This document shows positions 15,994 to 25,225 of a stretch of DNA of 55,310 nucleotides, piece by piece. This stretch comes from a virus. Position 1 is the stretch's first letter. Each line of letters opens with the position of its first letter. The notes below the pieces were generated by a model that had not been told where the DNA came from, did no database searches, and saw nothing but the letters and a program-made list of their open reading frames with translations. The DNA lies in IMG/VR virus record IMGVR_UViG_3300039109_000093, positions 1 through 55,310 of that record; one strand, written 5' to 3'. A program made the translations under genes and the position numbers.

Positions 15994-16469
15994 GACAGGA
16001 CCTCCTGAAGAACGGTGCGGTAAGAGAGCAGGTACGCAGCCGCAGCCATGAGCCGCTCTACGTCATCTTCGGCGTAGCCAAGAAGGCAGTTGCATCGCGT
16101 ACAGAGAAGGGCGCGCACCTCTCCGGTCGCATGATCGTGGTCCAAGCAGAAGCGAGCGATCTCTCGCTCTCCTCCGCTGTGCGAGGTTGTGTGCTGCTGA
16201 TCGCCACGGCAGATCGCACATACGCCGTCTTGGGCTCGAAGCATCTCCTCGTACTGCTCCCGCGTGACGCCGTACTTGTGCTTCATGTTCGCCCAGATCG
16301 ACCGTTCGCGGTACTGCTCAGGTGAGGCTTCGTATGCCACCTTCCGAGCGCTAGAACGACATGACCGGCACTTCGTGTGGAGCCCATCAGGTGCCGCAGC
16401 GTTGCGGTTGAAGGACTCAGGAGCTTTCACCTCCAGGCACCCGGAGCACCTCTTGGCAGTGATGGTCAT
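15990..16469 (-). CDS. Endonuclease VII-type HNH homing endonuclease
   Basis: A 159-residue protein of the recombination endonuclease VII (His-Me finger) family. CSGC (8-11) with CRSC (36-39) form a first zinc site. VCAIC and CTRCN form the second around the catalytic LDHDHATGEVRALLC. Such genes are usually free-standing mobile endonucleases. It interrupts the run of tail genes between the tape measure and a minor tail protein, with GGAG before its ATG and an ATGA overlap after it, so it is translated with the structural genes. Confidence 0.88.
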   Translation of the reverse strand: MTITAKRCSGCLEVKAPESFNRNAAAPDGLHTKCRSCRSSARKVAYEASPEQYRERSIWANMKHKYGVTREQYEEMLRAQDGVCAICRGDQQHTTSHSGGEREIARFCLDHDHATGEVRALLCTRCNCLLGYAEDDVERLMAAAAYLLSYRTVLQEVLS

Positions 16470-16481
16470 GTTCGGTTCTCC

Positions 16482-19400
16482 TTAGACCTTCGCGGTAGTG
16501 GTTGTGGCACGAGCGAAGGCACCCGGGCCGAGGTAGGTGGCCATGATGGCAGTCACCTTGGCGGTGTCCGCGCCATTGACGCTGATGGACACGTACTGCA
16601 CGTTGCCGTTGGCCGCACTCGCACCTCCGGCGATCGACCGACGCACCTCGAACGGCGTCGGCAGCTTGATGCTCCCCAGGTTGAACTGGCCCTGGAGTTG
16701 CTTGGCAGCCTCCTGGAGAAGCTTGTCGATCTGGTTGAGCTCGTCCTGCTGCTGCTGGGTCCGGTTGTGGATGGCAAACAGGTGGGCGTGCTGGGCGTCC
16801 AGGTACTTCAAGTACTGGGCCTGGGTGATCCGCTCCAGGTCGTAGTTCGTCTGGACCTGCGACAGGTTCTGCTGGAACTTGGTGTTGGCGGCGGCGTTGG
16901 CAGCCTGCTGCACTGCCAGCCGGTCGACGTTGAGCACGTCACCGGGAGCACCGTTCGCCCGGTCGGAGTTCAGCTTGGCCTGCGCCGTGCGGAGCGCCTC
17001 GTTCGCCACCGCCAGCGGGTTGGTGAGGTCGATGACCAGCTCGCCGCTGACGTGGTGAGCGGCCAGCACCGCGTCCCGGTAGGTCTGCATCCCTTGGTGC
17101 AGGCTGGCCAGCGCGTTGTAGTACGCGACCGTGCCTGGCGTCTGCTTAGCCAGGTCGGCCTGCAACCGCTGGATCTCGGCGGCATCCCGCTCGATGGAGG
17201 CGCCGGGGTAGATGCTCGCCAACCGGGCCGCTGCCGCGATCTGCGCAGCGGTGTCACCAGACTTTGCTGACGCAGTGCCCTGAGCCTTGAGCAGGTCAAT
17301 GCCCGCGACCGCAGAGGGATCGTTGACCAGGTGCAGGTTGGGAGCGGCTACTGACGCCTTGATATTGGCAGCGTCGGCCTGGGCACCAGCCAGCTTGAGG
17401 ACGGAGTGGCTCAGCTTCAGCTCAGCCTCGACGCTGTTCGGACCCGTGTCGGACAGTGCGGCACTAGCCGCGTCCACATTGGCCTGCGCCCTGGCGAGGA
17501 TCATTTTCGCCTCGGCCTGAGCAGCATTGAAGGCGTCGGTGGCGATCTTCAGGTTCCTGGCGTTCTGGAGCATCGCGGCGGACAGCAGGATCTGGCCGTT
17601 GGCCAGGTTGGTAATGGACGTTGGCAGCAGGGACGGGTCGATCCCCTCAGCAGCCCTCAGCAACGTCACCGTCTGGGCGTCGATCTGGCTCTTCAGGTTC
17701 TGGTTGCTGCCCGCCTCCGTCTTGGCGATGTTCGCCAGTTCCAGGATCCGCTTCTGGAAGGCGTCGTAGGCGTCCTTCCCGGCGACCAGGATCTTCTGCT
17801 TGAGGTCTGCCGGGATGGCCGCACCCATGTCCTTGTAGGACGCCCTGGCAGCTTCGAGCTGAGTGGCCACGTCCTGCTGGATCTTCAGGAGCTCACCGGT
17901 GTCGGCACCACGCGCATTGGCGTCAGTGAGCTTCCCCTGCTGGGCCTTGAGGATCTGGGCCACAGCCTCGTCCAGGATGCTGGTGTCCTGCGACTTACCA
18001 ACAGTGCCCGGCTGGGTGGCCAGCTTGGTGAGCGCCGCCAGGTACTTGTCCCGAGCCTCCTTCAACTGCCCGGACGACAGGCCGAAGTAGTTCTCGGCCT
18101 GGGTGGCATAGAGATCCGCGATCTTCCCCAGATCAGCGGAGTCCAACACCGCGTTCTTGGTGTCCTTGCCCTGGCTTTGCAGGTAACTCTCGATCTTGGT
18201 CTGGAGGTCCTGCTTCTGCGCAGAACCCAGGTCGATGGGCGTGATGTCCGGAGCCCCGGTGAAGGTGCCGATCCCGCCCAGCCTGTCCCCGAAGCTCGCC
18301 TTGACACCGCCAGGCAGGATGGTCGTCGCCTGGGTGGCGAAACCCGCGCCCCCTTCAGCACCCGTCGTGAGGCCACCGACGTTGACCTGGGCGACCTTGG
18401 CCTGGTTGCCCAGCTCATGGATGGACCTCGACAGGTAGTCCACGATCTGTGCCGAGGTGTGACCCGACGCCGTCAGCTCCTGGACCTTGGCATCGAGCTG
18501 TTGCACCGACTGCGGACCCGCGTTGCCGGTCGCGCTCATGGCCGCCAGGGCAGCAGCCTGGCTGGAAAGGAAGGTGCTCAGCTCCTTGAGTGAGCTGGCC
18601 TGGTCCGCTCCGGCCCCACCGTTGAGGAAGTCGCTGATACTTCCCAGGAAGCCCGAGCTCTCGGAGTGCAGCTTGGCCGCCTGACCAGCCGCCGTGTTCG
18701 CCGCTGTCTGGATCGTGTCAGCGGTAGGGGTTCGCGTGATGGTGTCGCTGATCTGATTCATCACGTCGTTGACCTTGCCCAGATCTTGGGCCAGGTTGCT
18801 CGCCTTGTTCGCCACGATGACTGCCGTCAACGCCCCCAGGGCGATAGCAGCAGGAGCCGCCACCGCCCCGAGGGTCATGATCGACGCCTGGAGGGCACCG
18901 GCCTCGGTCGCCCCCGTTACGGCACCCACGGCAGCGCCACCCACCCCACGGGCGGCACCAAAGATGCCGAGGCCAGCCGCTGCTCCGCCGCCGCCCGCGA
19001 TCTGGGCCGAACGGAGGGTGGCTGCCGCCTCCCCCTCCACCGCCACCGCAGCACCAGCGCCGATCCCCGGGATTCTGCTCAGCATCGCCCCGACGCTGGC
19101 TGCCTCCAGTAGCTTGATGGCCCCGGCCATCTCCAGCAACGCGAAGCTGATGTTGCGGATCGGCGCCGGGATGGAGCCGAAGACCTTGACCGCCTCGTCC
19201 AGTGCCCGCAGCAGCGGGATGAGCGCCTCCAGGACGATGCCGAAGCCCGCCCCGATACCCGACTGGCCCAGGTCGACCAGCAGCTCCTTGGAGATGCCCC
19301 CGAGCTGGCGCAGGATGCCTGCCAGGGTGTCCTGGCGCTTGGCGTACTGGTCGGCTGCCGCTCCGGCATTGCTCAGCGAGAAGGCGTTGGCCTCCGCGAA

Positions 19401-21248
19401 CCTGCCCGAGGACTCCAGCAGCGGGATCAGACTCTCGGCCGACCGCCTGCCACCGAGCGTTGTCAGCACGTTCTCCTGCTGGGCCTGGGTCAGATCCTTG
19501 TACTTGGCCGCCAGGGAAGTGAGCTGCTGCTCCACGGACTGGTTGGTGGTGTCGACCCCGACCTGCTCCAGCGCCTTCTGGAAGGCCGGGGCACCGGCAC
19601 CGCCGAGGATGCGCTTGAGGTCACCAGCCGCCGAGGAACCCGACAGTCCGGTGGTGGAGGTGATGAGCCCGATGGTGTTGGCCAACTGCTCGACGGTGAA
19701 GCCGGACTCCTTACCGATCCCGGCGACCTGGGCCAGTCCCTCCATCACGTCCTTGATGCTGGCGCCGAAGTTGATGTTGGCGTTGGTGGCCGCGTCCAGT
19801 ACCCGGGTCTGCCCGGCCACACCGAGCTCGTACGCCCGGGTGGTGGCGATGACCTGGTTCTGGACCTCGGCCACCTTCTGACCGGACAGCACGACGCCCT
19901 GCTGGGCCGCGTCCACCGTCTGGAGCGCCACCGCCTGGGCCGCTGCCGGGGACGCCGAGGACTCGTCGTGGAAGGCCTGGATGCCCCGGGAGGCCACCGT
20001 GAGGCTCTCCCCGGGGGTGAACCCGGCAGAGGCTCCCACCGAGGCGAGCTGCTCTCCGCTGACCGCACCCTGCTGGCCCACCGAGGTCAGGGCGACCTGG
20101 AGGGACACCAGGCCGTTCTCGTACTCCTTGGTGAGATGGATGGACTCCTTGATGGCTTCGGTGATCTTGTAGAACGCCTCGTACACGTAGATGTAGCGGG
20201 CGATGTCACCGAGCTGCCGCCCCATGTTGAACGGGTCGGAGGCGTCTCCGTTGCCGCCGACCAGACCGTGACCCAGGCCACCGAGGAACCCGCCACCACC
20301 GGCGCTGGCAGTGGCTGCTGTCATCTCCTTCTGGATGGCGGCCACCTGTCGCATCTGCGCCGCTTCACGCCCAAGTGCAGCATTGACCTTGTCGATACCA
20401 GCCTCTTGCGCACCCAGCACATCGGTCTGATTCGCCCGCATCTGGAGGTTGCTCTCGGCAAGAGCCAGATTGGGGTTCGCGGCGCCACGGATGTTGGCGA
20501 TGTGCTCAGCGTTGAGTGCTGCCTGGTCCACCGCACCAGATGCGCCGAGACCCGCCGACGCCACCGTGGCTTCCCGGTAGCTGGCGGTCAGGAGCTGTAC
20601 TTCGTTCCGAAGGAGCTTGGTCGCGTTGGCGTTGGCTTCCAGGGCCGACCCGTCAGAACCCTCGATACCCGTCCTGGCTGTCGACAGCTCAGCGATCTGC
20701 GTCCTGCGATCCGCGATGGCCGTATTGAAAGCCTGCTCATCACCGGGTGCGACACCGAACTGGGCAAGGTTGGCAAAAGCGCCCCTGGCGTTGGTAGCCG
20801 CAATGGCTTGCTCGTCGGAAGCCCGGGCCCGCTGCGCGTGGATCTCGGCCAGTAGCGCCTCCTGCTGCGGGATTCCACCACCACCACCGAGGACCACCGT
20901 GTCGAAGGCCCCGCCCCCCATCTCCCGGAGGGCGGTCTTGGCCCGGAGAGCGGCGAGCTGGAGCTGGTCCAACTGCTCGGTCAGTCGACCTGTACCGGGA
21001 ATATCGAAGGTCAGCCCGCTGGCCGTGCCCAACGCAGCGATGGCTCGCAGCAACTGGTCAGCACTCAGGGTTCCGGCAGCCAGGTCCTCCCGGAACTTCA
21101 GGAGGCCTCCGGCGCCCATCCCTCCCGAGAGGACGCCGTCGATCTCCTGCACGACCGCCCGAACTTCAGCAGGAAGCGCCTGGAGTGGCCCGGTGGCCTG
21201 GTCGTCCAGGAACACACCGATGATCGCGGAGAGATCCTCACCAGCCAT
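16482..21248 (-). CDS. Tail tape measure protein
   Basis: A 1588-residue protein, the longest gene in the window, directly downstream of the frameshifting tail chaperones. It is Ala/Gln/Gly-rich, with long helical coiled-coil stretches at both ends and hydrophobic segments near the middle (AAPAAIALGALTAVIV; ISFALLEMAGAIKLLEA) that would enter the host membrane during DNA delivery. Family knowledge: its length sets tail length, here a long non-contractile tail. No lysozyme or peptidase motif seen. Palindrome copies lie at 17609-17626 and 19448-19465. Confidence 0.93.
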   Translation of the reverse strand: MAGEDLSAIIGVFLDDQATGPLQALPAEVRAVVQEIDGVLSGGMGAGGLLKFREDLAAGTLSADQLLRAIAALGTASGLTFDIPGTGRLTEQLDQLQLAALRAKTALREMGGGAFDTVVLGGGGGIPQQEALLAEIHAQRARASDEQAIAATNARGAFANLAQFGVAPGDEQAFNTAIADRRTQIAELSTARTGIEGSDGSALEANANATKLLRNEVQLLTASYREATVASAGLGASGAVDQAALNAEHIANIRGAANPNLALAESNLQMRANQTDVLGAQEAGIDKVNAALGREAAQMRQVAAIQKEMTAATASAGGGGFLGGLGHGLVGGNGDASDPFNMGRQLGDIARYIYVYEAFYKITEAIKESIHLTKEYENGLVSLQVALTSVGQQGAVSGEQLASVGASAGFTPGESLTVASRGIQAFHDESSASPAAAQAVALQTVDAAQQGVVLSGQKVAEVQNQVIATTRAYELGVAGQTRVLDAATNANINFGASIKDVMEGLAQVAGIGKESGFTVEQLANTIGLITSTTGLSGSSAAGDLKRILGGAGAPAFQKALEQVGVDTTNQSVEQQLTSLAAKYKDLTQAQQENVLTTLGGRRSAESLIPLLESSGRFAEANAFSLSNAGAAADQYAKRQDTLAGILRQLGGISKELLVDLGQSGIGAGFGIVLEALIPLLRALDEAVKVFGSIPAPIRNISFALLEMAGAIKLLEAASVGAMLSRIPGIGAGAAVAVEGEAAATLRSAQIAGGGGAAAGLGIFGAARGVGGAAVGAVTGATEAGALQASIMTLGAVAAPAAIALGALTAVIVANKASNLAQDLGKVNDVMNQISDTITRTPTADTIQTAANTAAGQAAKLHSESSGFLGSISDFLNGGAGADQASSLKELSTFLSSQAAALAAMSATGNAGPQSVQQLDAKVQELTASGHTSAQIVDYLSRSIHELGNQAKVAQVNVGGLTTGAEGGAGFATQATTILPGGVKASFGDRLGGIGTFTGAPDITPIDLGSAQKQDLQTKIESYLQSQGKDTKNAVLDSADLGKIADLYATQAENYFGLSSGQLKEARDKYLAALTKLATQPGTVGKSQDTSILDEAVAQILKAQQGKLTDANARGADTGELLKIQQDVATQLEAARASYKDMGAAIPADLKQKILVAGKDAYDAFQKRILELANIAKTEAGSNQNLKSQIDAQTVTLLRAAEGIDPSLLPTSITNLANGQILLSAAMLQNARNLKIATDAFNAAQAEAKMILARAQANVDAASAALSDTGPNSVEAELKLSHSVLKLAGAQADAANIKASVAAPNLHLVNDPSAVAGIDLLKAQGTASAKSGDTAAQIAAAARLASIYPGASIERDAAEIQRLQADLAKQTPGTVAYYNALASLHQGMQTYRDAVLAAHHVSGELVIDLTNPLAVANEALRTAQAKLNSDRANGAPGDVLNVDRLAVQQAANAAANTKFQQNLSQVQTNYDLERITQAQYLKYLDAQHAHLFAIHNRTQQQQDELNQIDKLLQEAAKQLQGQFNLGSIKLPTPFEVRRSIAGGASAANGNVQYVSISVNGADTAKVTAIMATYLGPGAFARATTTTAKV
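17609..17626. repeat. Dispersed operator-like palindrome, 14/16 match
   Basis: TGGTAATG-GA-CGTTGGCA, inside the tape measure gene. Confidence 0.5.
19448..19465. repeat. Dispersed operator-like palindrome, 14/16 match
   Basis: TGCCACCG-AG-CGTTGTCA, inside the tape measure gene. Confidence 0.5.
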
Positions 21249-21277
21249 GTGCCGCTCCCGTCTACTTGTCTACTTGC

Positions 21278-22365
21278 CTACTGGGCCGTGCCGTTCATGA
21301 GTGCCTTGGCGTACTCGTTCTCGGTCTGGTCCACTTCCTCCAACGGCTCCCCCGATGACGTGTTGCCGTACTTGGCTGCCCTGCGGGTGTTCACCTCCTC
21401 CCACCAGATCCCTAGTTCGTCATCCATGCCCCAGATCTCGGGGGGCGGCTGGTCCTCCTCGGGGGCTTCCCACCAGCTCAGGACGGTGAGTGCCTCGGTG
21501 ACGGCTAGGACGAGGTCGTGGCTGGCTCTGCCGAAGTCACCTCCGGGCCAGAGGGCACCGACGCCTCCTCCGAGCTTGGCCGTGGAGACGGTGCGGAGGA
21601 ACTCGCCGCTCCGGCCGAGAAACGCGCATCGTCGGAGTTGGTTTCCAGGTCCTGGAGCAGTCCCAACACCTTGCCGGTCAGCTCGTCGGGGATGTTGGCC
21701 ACGTCGTCGCGGGTGTCGCACAGGTGCTTGGTGTGATCGCACGGACCGTGGTCCCATCGGCCGTCCGTGCAGACGGCAGCCGAGCAGACCCGCATCGCGT
21801 AGAACACCTGGGCCCTGCGGTACTCCCGGCTGAACGAGGTCAGGCCCTGGTTGGCCGCCCACACCTCCCGGTGCGCGTCCTTGAGCTTGTCCAGGTCCAG
21901 ACCGGCGATCTCCATCTGGTAGTCCGCCTGGTAGCCGTCCACCCGCTTCTGGAGCTCCTCCAGGTACTCGGAGCGGACCTTGACCATCAGCTCCTTCTCC
22001 GGGCCCTCCAGGCTGTCCGGGGCCCGCTCCACCATCTGGTACCGCTCGGCCCACTCCGAGTCCACCCGGACGGCATTGGTGGCGTTCACCCACCACTTCC
22101 CCTGCTGGCCGTTGACCAGGGCCTCGCGCAGGTTCTCCACCGTGGCGTCCGCCAGGCTGGCCTCGAACAGGTCCTTCTCCGGGGAGCCGATCTCCTTCAG
22201 CGCCAGGATGAACCGGGCCCGCGCCACCGCGCCGTCCTTGCGCGCATCGTCCATCTCGAACGAGTTGAGCTTGTTGACCCACACCAGCACCGGGTCGGGC
22301 TCGCTACGGACCACCAGTTCTCGACCCTCCACGAACAGGTCGGTCACTCTTGCCAGAGCACTCAT
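21278..22365 (-). CDS. Tail assembly chaperone, long form made by -1 frameshift (GT-type)
   Basis: The frame ending at 21278 has no start of its own with a ribosome site, but reads well from about 21620 down (LVLAVTEALTVLSWWEAP, then an acidic, helical end). It lies -1 relative to the upstream chaperone frame. The joined span of 1088 bases becomes a whole number of codons (362 plus stop) only with one -1 slip, as in the lambda G/GT pair and most siphoviruses, always just before the tape measure gene. I cannot fix the slip site; no canonical heptamer is present. The weakest candidate is the CGTTTCTC stretch at about 21615-21624. Confidence 0.75.
21505..22365 (-). CDS. Tail assembly chaperone, short form (G-type)
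   Basis: A 286-residue protein. The ATG at 22363-22365 has GGGAG seven bases before it. The sequence is helical and charged, with a cysteine/histidine cluster (VCSAAVCTDG, HGPCDHTKHLC) that may bind zinc, and a Ser/Ala/Pro-rich end that is probably lost in the frameshifted form. By position between tail tube and tape measure genes it should coat the tape measure during tail assembly. Confidence 0.8.
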   Translation of the reverse strand: MSALARVTDLFVEGRELVVRSEPDPVLVWVNKLNSFEMDDARKDGAVARARFILALKEIGSPEKDLFEASLADATVENLREALVNGQQGKWWVNATNAVRVDSEWAERYQMVERAPDSLEGPEKELMVKVRSEYLEELQKRVDGYQADYQMEIAGLDLDKLKDAHREVWAANQGLTSFSREYRRAQVFYAMRVCSAAVCTDGRWDHGPCDHTKHLCDTRDDVANIPDELTGKVLGLLQDLETNSDDARFSAGAASSSAPSPRPSSEEASVPSGPEVTSAEPATTSS

Positions 22366-22420
22366 GTTCTGCCACTCCCTCCATGTCCATGTCCTGCCCA
22401 CCGCCGATTGGCGGTACGGC

Positions 22421-22470
22421 GACGGCTACCCGCTCCCCTCGGGGGGACCTTGAGAGAGCGGGTAGCCGTC
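22421..22470 (-). terminator. Hairpin terminator after the tail tube gene
   Basis: A perfect 15-bp inverted repeat (22421-22435 with 22456-22470) around a 20-base loop, about 95 bases past the stop of the highly expressed tail tube gene. There is no strong T tract. A palindrome copy (22530-22547) lies between gene and hairpin. Confidence 0.75.
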
Positions 22471-22529
22471 CGTCCTGTTCCTGGTTGATCTGGTCTAGCT
22501 GGTACCTATGTAGAGCCGTGAAGTGATGC

Positions 22530-22547
22530 TGTCAACGCCCGTTAGCA
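22530..22547. repeat. Dispersed operator-like palindrome, 15/16, intergenic
   Basis: TGTCAACG-CC-CGTTAGCA in the gap between tail tube gene and terminator. The right side continues into AGGGTCAGT, which is repeated once more next to it (AGCAGGGTCAGT twice within 22544-22571). Confidence 0.65.
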
Positions 22548-22565
22548 GGGTCAGTGCTAGCAGGG

Positions 22566-24008
22566 TCAGTACGGGCTGACCAGAAGGGTGCCGGAGTCGC
22601 TGGCGAACGGGATGGTGATGTCCAGCTTCTGCTGCACCCGGGCGTTGAAGCCCGGCAGCGTCAGGCGAGCGTCCGTGACGCTGATGTGCTTGAGCACCGA
22701 CCCGTCGTCAGGGCTGTGCAGCACGATGTCCAGGATCAGCGGCGGAGCACTGGTGGCCGTGGCCGTCTTGGTGGCGTCCGCTGCGCCCGTGATCTGCTGC
22801 ATCAGCGCCAGCAGGGCCGGGGCGTCCGCAGGCTTGATCTGGAGGGTGCCCTTGACCTCCGGGACGTCGAAGTCCGAGGAGACCAGGTGGTAGTTGCCGA
22901 ACTCCTCATCCTTATCGAGCTTCACCGCCCAGTCCACGGTGGCCGCCTGAACGCCCAACACCCGGTTCACGTACGGCGTGGCCGCCGTGTAGCCGCCGAG
23001 GTAGACCGCGATGTCCCGGCCCCGGATGGCAGCCGGGTGCGCGGCATCGACCGCCAGGTGGACCGCCTGGAGATAGGACGCCGCACTGGGCGAGGAGTAC
23101 ATGATCTGGACGCTGTCGGTGGTGGCCACCGCCGCAACCAAGGTGACCGTGGTGACCGCCGCACCCGAGGTGATGGCGCCGTAGGTCTCGGTGTAGTCGA
23201 TGCCGTACACCAGGCGCTTGAGACCCGCCATGACGTTGAGCGCACGTCGGGTGACACCAGCCTCGTCGATGGAGTAGGCCGGGTGTGCAGTCACCACCGT
23301 CTGACCGGCCACGCCCGTCCCTGCGGCCTTCTCCACGTAGGTCGTACCGGGGTTGTAGTAGATCGTGTCCCCGCGCAGCGTGGCGGTGAGCGCAGCGTCC
23401 GCCTGGAGGCCGAACTTGTAGCTCAGCTTCTCCAGCGTCAGGAACGGGACGCCCACCGAGTCCACGATGGCGAACGGGCTGGCCGCCGCCTGGCCCGCCT
23501 TGAACAGCGAGCTGACGTCGATGGGTCGGGCGTTCACCGGGTCGTAGGAGGTCTGCACGACGCTCAAGGCAGCTGCCGCGACGGTGGCCGTGGCGGCCAG
23601 TGCCACCACGACATCCGTGCCGCTGGTGATCGTGACGATGGTCGTCACGAGGGCGCCACCCCCCGCGCCCGCGCCCGCGACCGAGATGGTGCGACCCACG
23701 TCTGCGGAGGTGAAGGCGCCCGTGGCCGAGCTCACCGTGGTGGAGGCCGCCGTGGTGACGCCGTCCGCCGTGGAACGTCCCGCGTAGCCGCCGGTCAACA
23801 GGTTCTCGATGGCCGTGGTCACGTCGTAGGAGTCCATCGAGAAGCTCAGGTCGGGGATGTCCCGGATCTGGGCGATGGACTTGTAGTTGCCCAGCTCGTG
23901 AATCGTCTCGACCGGGATGTTGACCTGGCCTGGACCCGCCGTCTGGATGCGGTTGACCAGGACGGTGTCGTTGGCCACGTGCAAAAGTTGGCCCGCCTTC
24001 ACAGCCAT
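22566..24008 (-). CDS. Major tail (tube) protein with an inserted beta domain
   Basis: A 480-residue protein with AGGAG before its ATG. Position upstream of the tail chaperones and size fit the tail tube subunit. The core (ETIHELGNYKSIAQIRDIPD; FGNYHLVSSDFDVPEVKGTL) is interrupted or extended by a Thr/Ala/Gly-rich segment (about residues 75-150), probably a surface-exposed Ig-like or beta domain. A terminator follows, which suits a gene needing high expression. A smaller tail tube paralogue is not seen elsewhere. Confidence 0.8.
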   Translation of the reverse strand: MAVKAGQLLHVANDTVLVNRIQTAGPGQVNIPVETIHELGNYKSIAQIRDIPDLSFSMDSYDVTTAIENLLTGGYAGRSTADGVTTAASTTVSSATGAFTSADVGRTISVAGAGAGGGALVTTIVTITSGTDVVVALAATATVAAAALSVVQTSYDPVNARPIDVSSLFKAGQAAASPFAIVDSVGVPFLTLEKLSYKFGLQADAALTATLRGDTIYYNPGTTYVEKAAGTGVAGQTVVTAHPAYSIDEAGVTRRALNVMAGLKRLVYGIDYTETYGAITSGAAVTTVTLVAAVATTDSVQIMYSSPSAASYLQAVHLAVDAAHPAAIRGRDIAVYLGGYTAATPYVNRVLGVQAATVDWAVKLDKDEEFGNYHLVSSDFDVPEVKGTLQIKPADAPALLALMQQITGAADATKTATATSAPPLILDIVLHSPDDGSVLKHISVTDARLTLPGFNARVQQKLDITIPFASDSGTLLVSPY

Positions 24009-24071
24009 GCGTGTTCTCCTCTTGCTAAGCGCGCCATGGGCACGGGATCAACTACTGAGTGCTTCGGCACG

Positions 24072-24920
24072 TCAGGATGGGAATCTGTTCCGAGGGTCCA
24101 GCGTGGCGGCGATGAGCTTGCCGCTCGTGGTGGACTTACGCTTGATCGCATCCTCCTGGAACTGGGCCACCAGCTCCGCGAGTCGACCAGCCAGCTCACG
24201 GTTGATGTTGGTGAGGTCCCGCTGGAAGACCCGGTCGAACCCGGCCAGCGACCCGGTGTAGCCCGAGATGGCACCACCCGAGATGAAGCCGGTACGCGCC
24301 AGGACGCCCGCACTGGAGATGGCCTGCGGCCTGCGCCGCCGGACGTCCGCGAACCGGGTGAAGCTCTGGCCGCCGACTACCTTGCCATGCGACCGGCCCT
24401 GGAAGCCTCCGGAGGTGAAGCCGGTGTTGCGGAAGATCTGGAGGACAGCCTCCTTCTCTTGCTGCGCTGGCATGAAGGACTCCCAGGCCTTCTTGTACGC
24501 CCCCTGCGCGATGATGGGGTTCTTGACCACCGCCTTGATGCTGGTGCCCCTGGTGTTGGCCATCCGCATGCCGCCGACGGTTGTTGCCTCACCCGCCTTG
24601 CGTAGATAACGCAACGCCTTGGCGGTCGGCGTTCCCTCTCCGGGCAGGATCGTGGACAAAAAGCCCAGCGGGAAGAACTGCTGCCCGCCACTATGGCCCG
24701 CACCGAAGAAGCCACCACTGCCCGGAGCCAGACGGGTGCCCTCGCCCCACAGTCCGAAGATCTCCCGGCCCACGAACAGCTCGGAGCCGTATTCCAGACC
24801 GCGCCAGTAGGCCAGGATCTTGCTGGCAGCGCTGTCGAGGAACTCCGGGTTCCCCACGCTGAAGCCCAGTCGCCCGAGGTAGGCGACGTTGCCGGGAGAG
24901 CCGACCTTGAAGTTCGCCAT
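24072..24920 (-). CDS. Head-tail / tail completion protein
   Basis: A 282-residue protein between connector genes and the tail tube. The basic, glycine-rich N-terminal half (GGMRMANTRGTS, GGFQGRSHGK) and a helical end (INRELAGRLAELVAQFQEDAIKR) are like HK97 gp10-type tail completion proteins in part, though longer. No catalytic motif. The start shares one base with the upstream stop (TGATG). The 63-base gap after it shows nothing clear. Confidence 0.6.
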   Translation of the reverse strand: MANFKVGSPGNVAYLGRLGFSVGNPEFLDSAASKILAYWRGLEYGSELFVGREIFGLWGEGTRLAPGSGGFFGAGHSGGQQFFPLGFLSTILPGEGTPTAKALRYLRKAGEATTVGGMRMANTRGTSIKAVVKNPIIAQGAYKKAWESFMPAQQEKEAVLQIFRNTGFTSGGFQGRSHGKVVGGQSFTRFADVRRRRPQAISSAGVLARTGFISGGAISGYTGSLAGFDRVFQRDLTNINRELAGRLAELVAQFQEDAIKRKSTTSGKLIAATLDPRNRFPS

Positions 24921-25225
24921 CAGGCTGGCTCGTCTTCCACCAGCATCTCAATGAGCCTGCGCTGCGACAGGTGCATGTCCCTGAGCAACAGCAGAGCTTC
25001 CTCGTTGACCACCGAGCCGTCACTCACGCTGGCCTTCAGCACATCCAGCACCATGTCGTGGTACTGGCCCACCGAGCTCATGACCTTGTCGCGGAACTCC
25101 TTGGCCACCTGGTTGCGCACGCCGATGGGCAGCGCCGGAGCGACCTTCTTCTCGAAGTGCTCCATGATGGAAGCGACCAGGCGACGACGCTGCTCGTTGG
25201 CCAGGTTCCTGACGAAGTCGGTCAC
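24920..25225 (-). CDS. Small helical connector-operon protein
   Basis: A 101-residue, almost entirely helical protein. The start is GTG at 25223-25225 in a GTGA overlap; an earlier frame start at 25264 is less likely. Sequence such as FEKKVAPALPIGVRNQVAKEF and LSQRRLIEMLVEDEP gives no family. By position it may be a head-tail joining or tail terminator accessory. Confidence 0.65.
   Translation of the reverse strand: MTDFVRNLANEQRRRLVASIMEHFEKKVAPALPIGVRNQVAKEFRDKVMSSVGQYHDMVLDVLKASVSDGSVVNEEALLLLRDMHLSQRRLIEMLVEDEPA

Noticed and set aside
22554-24605. A 683-codon open frame on the + strand
   Set aside because: Antisense to the tail tube gene and its neighbour; no coding signal of its own.
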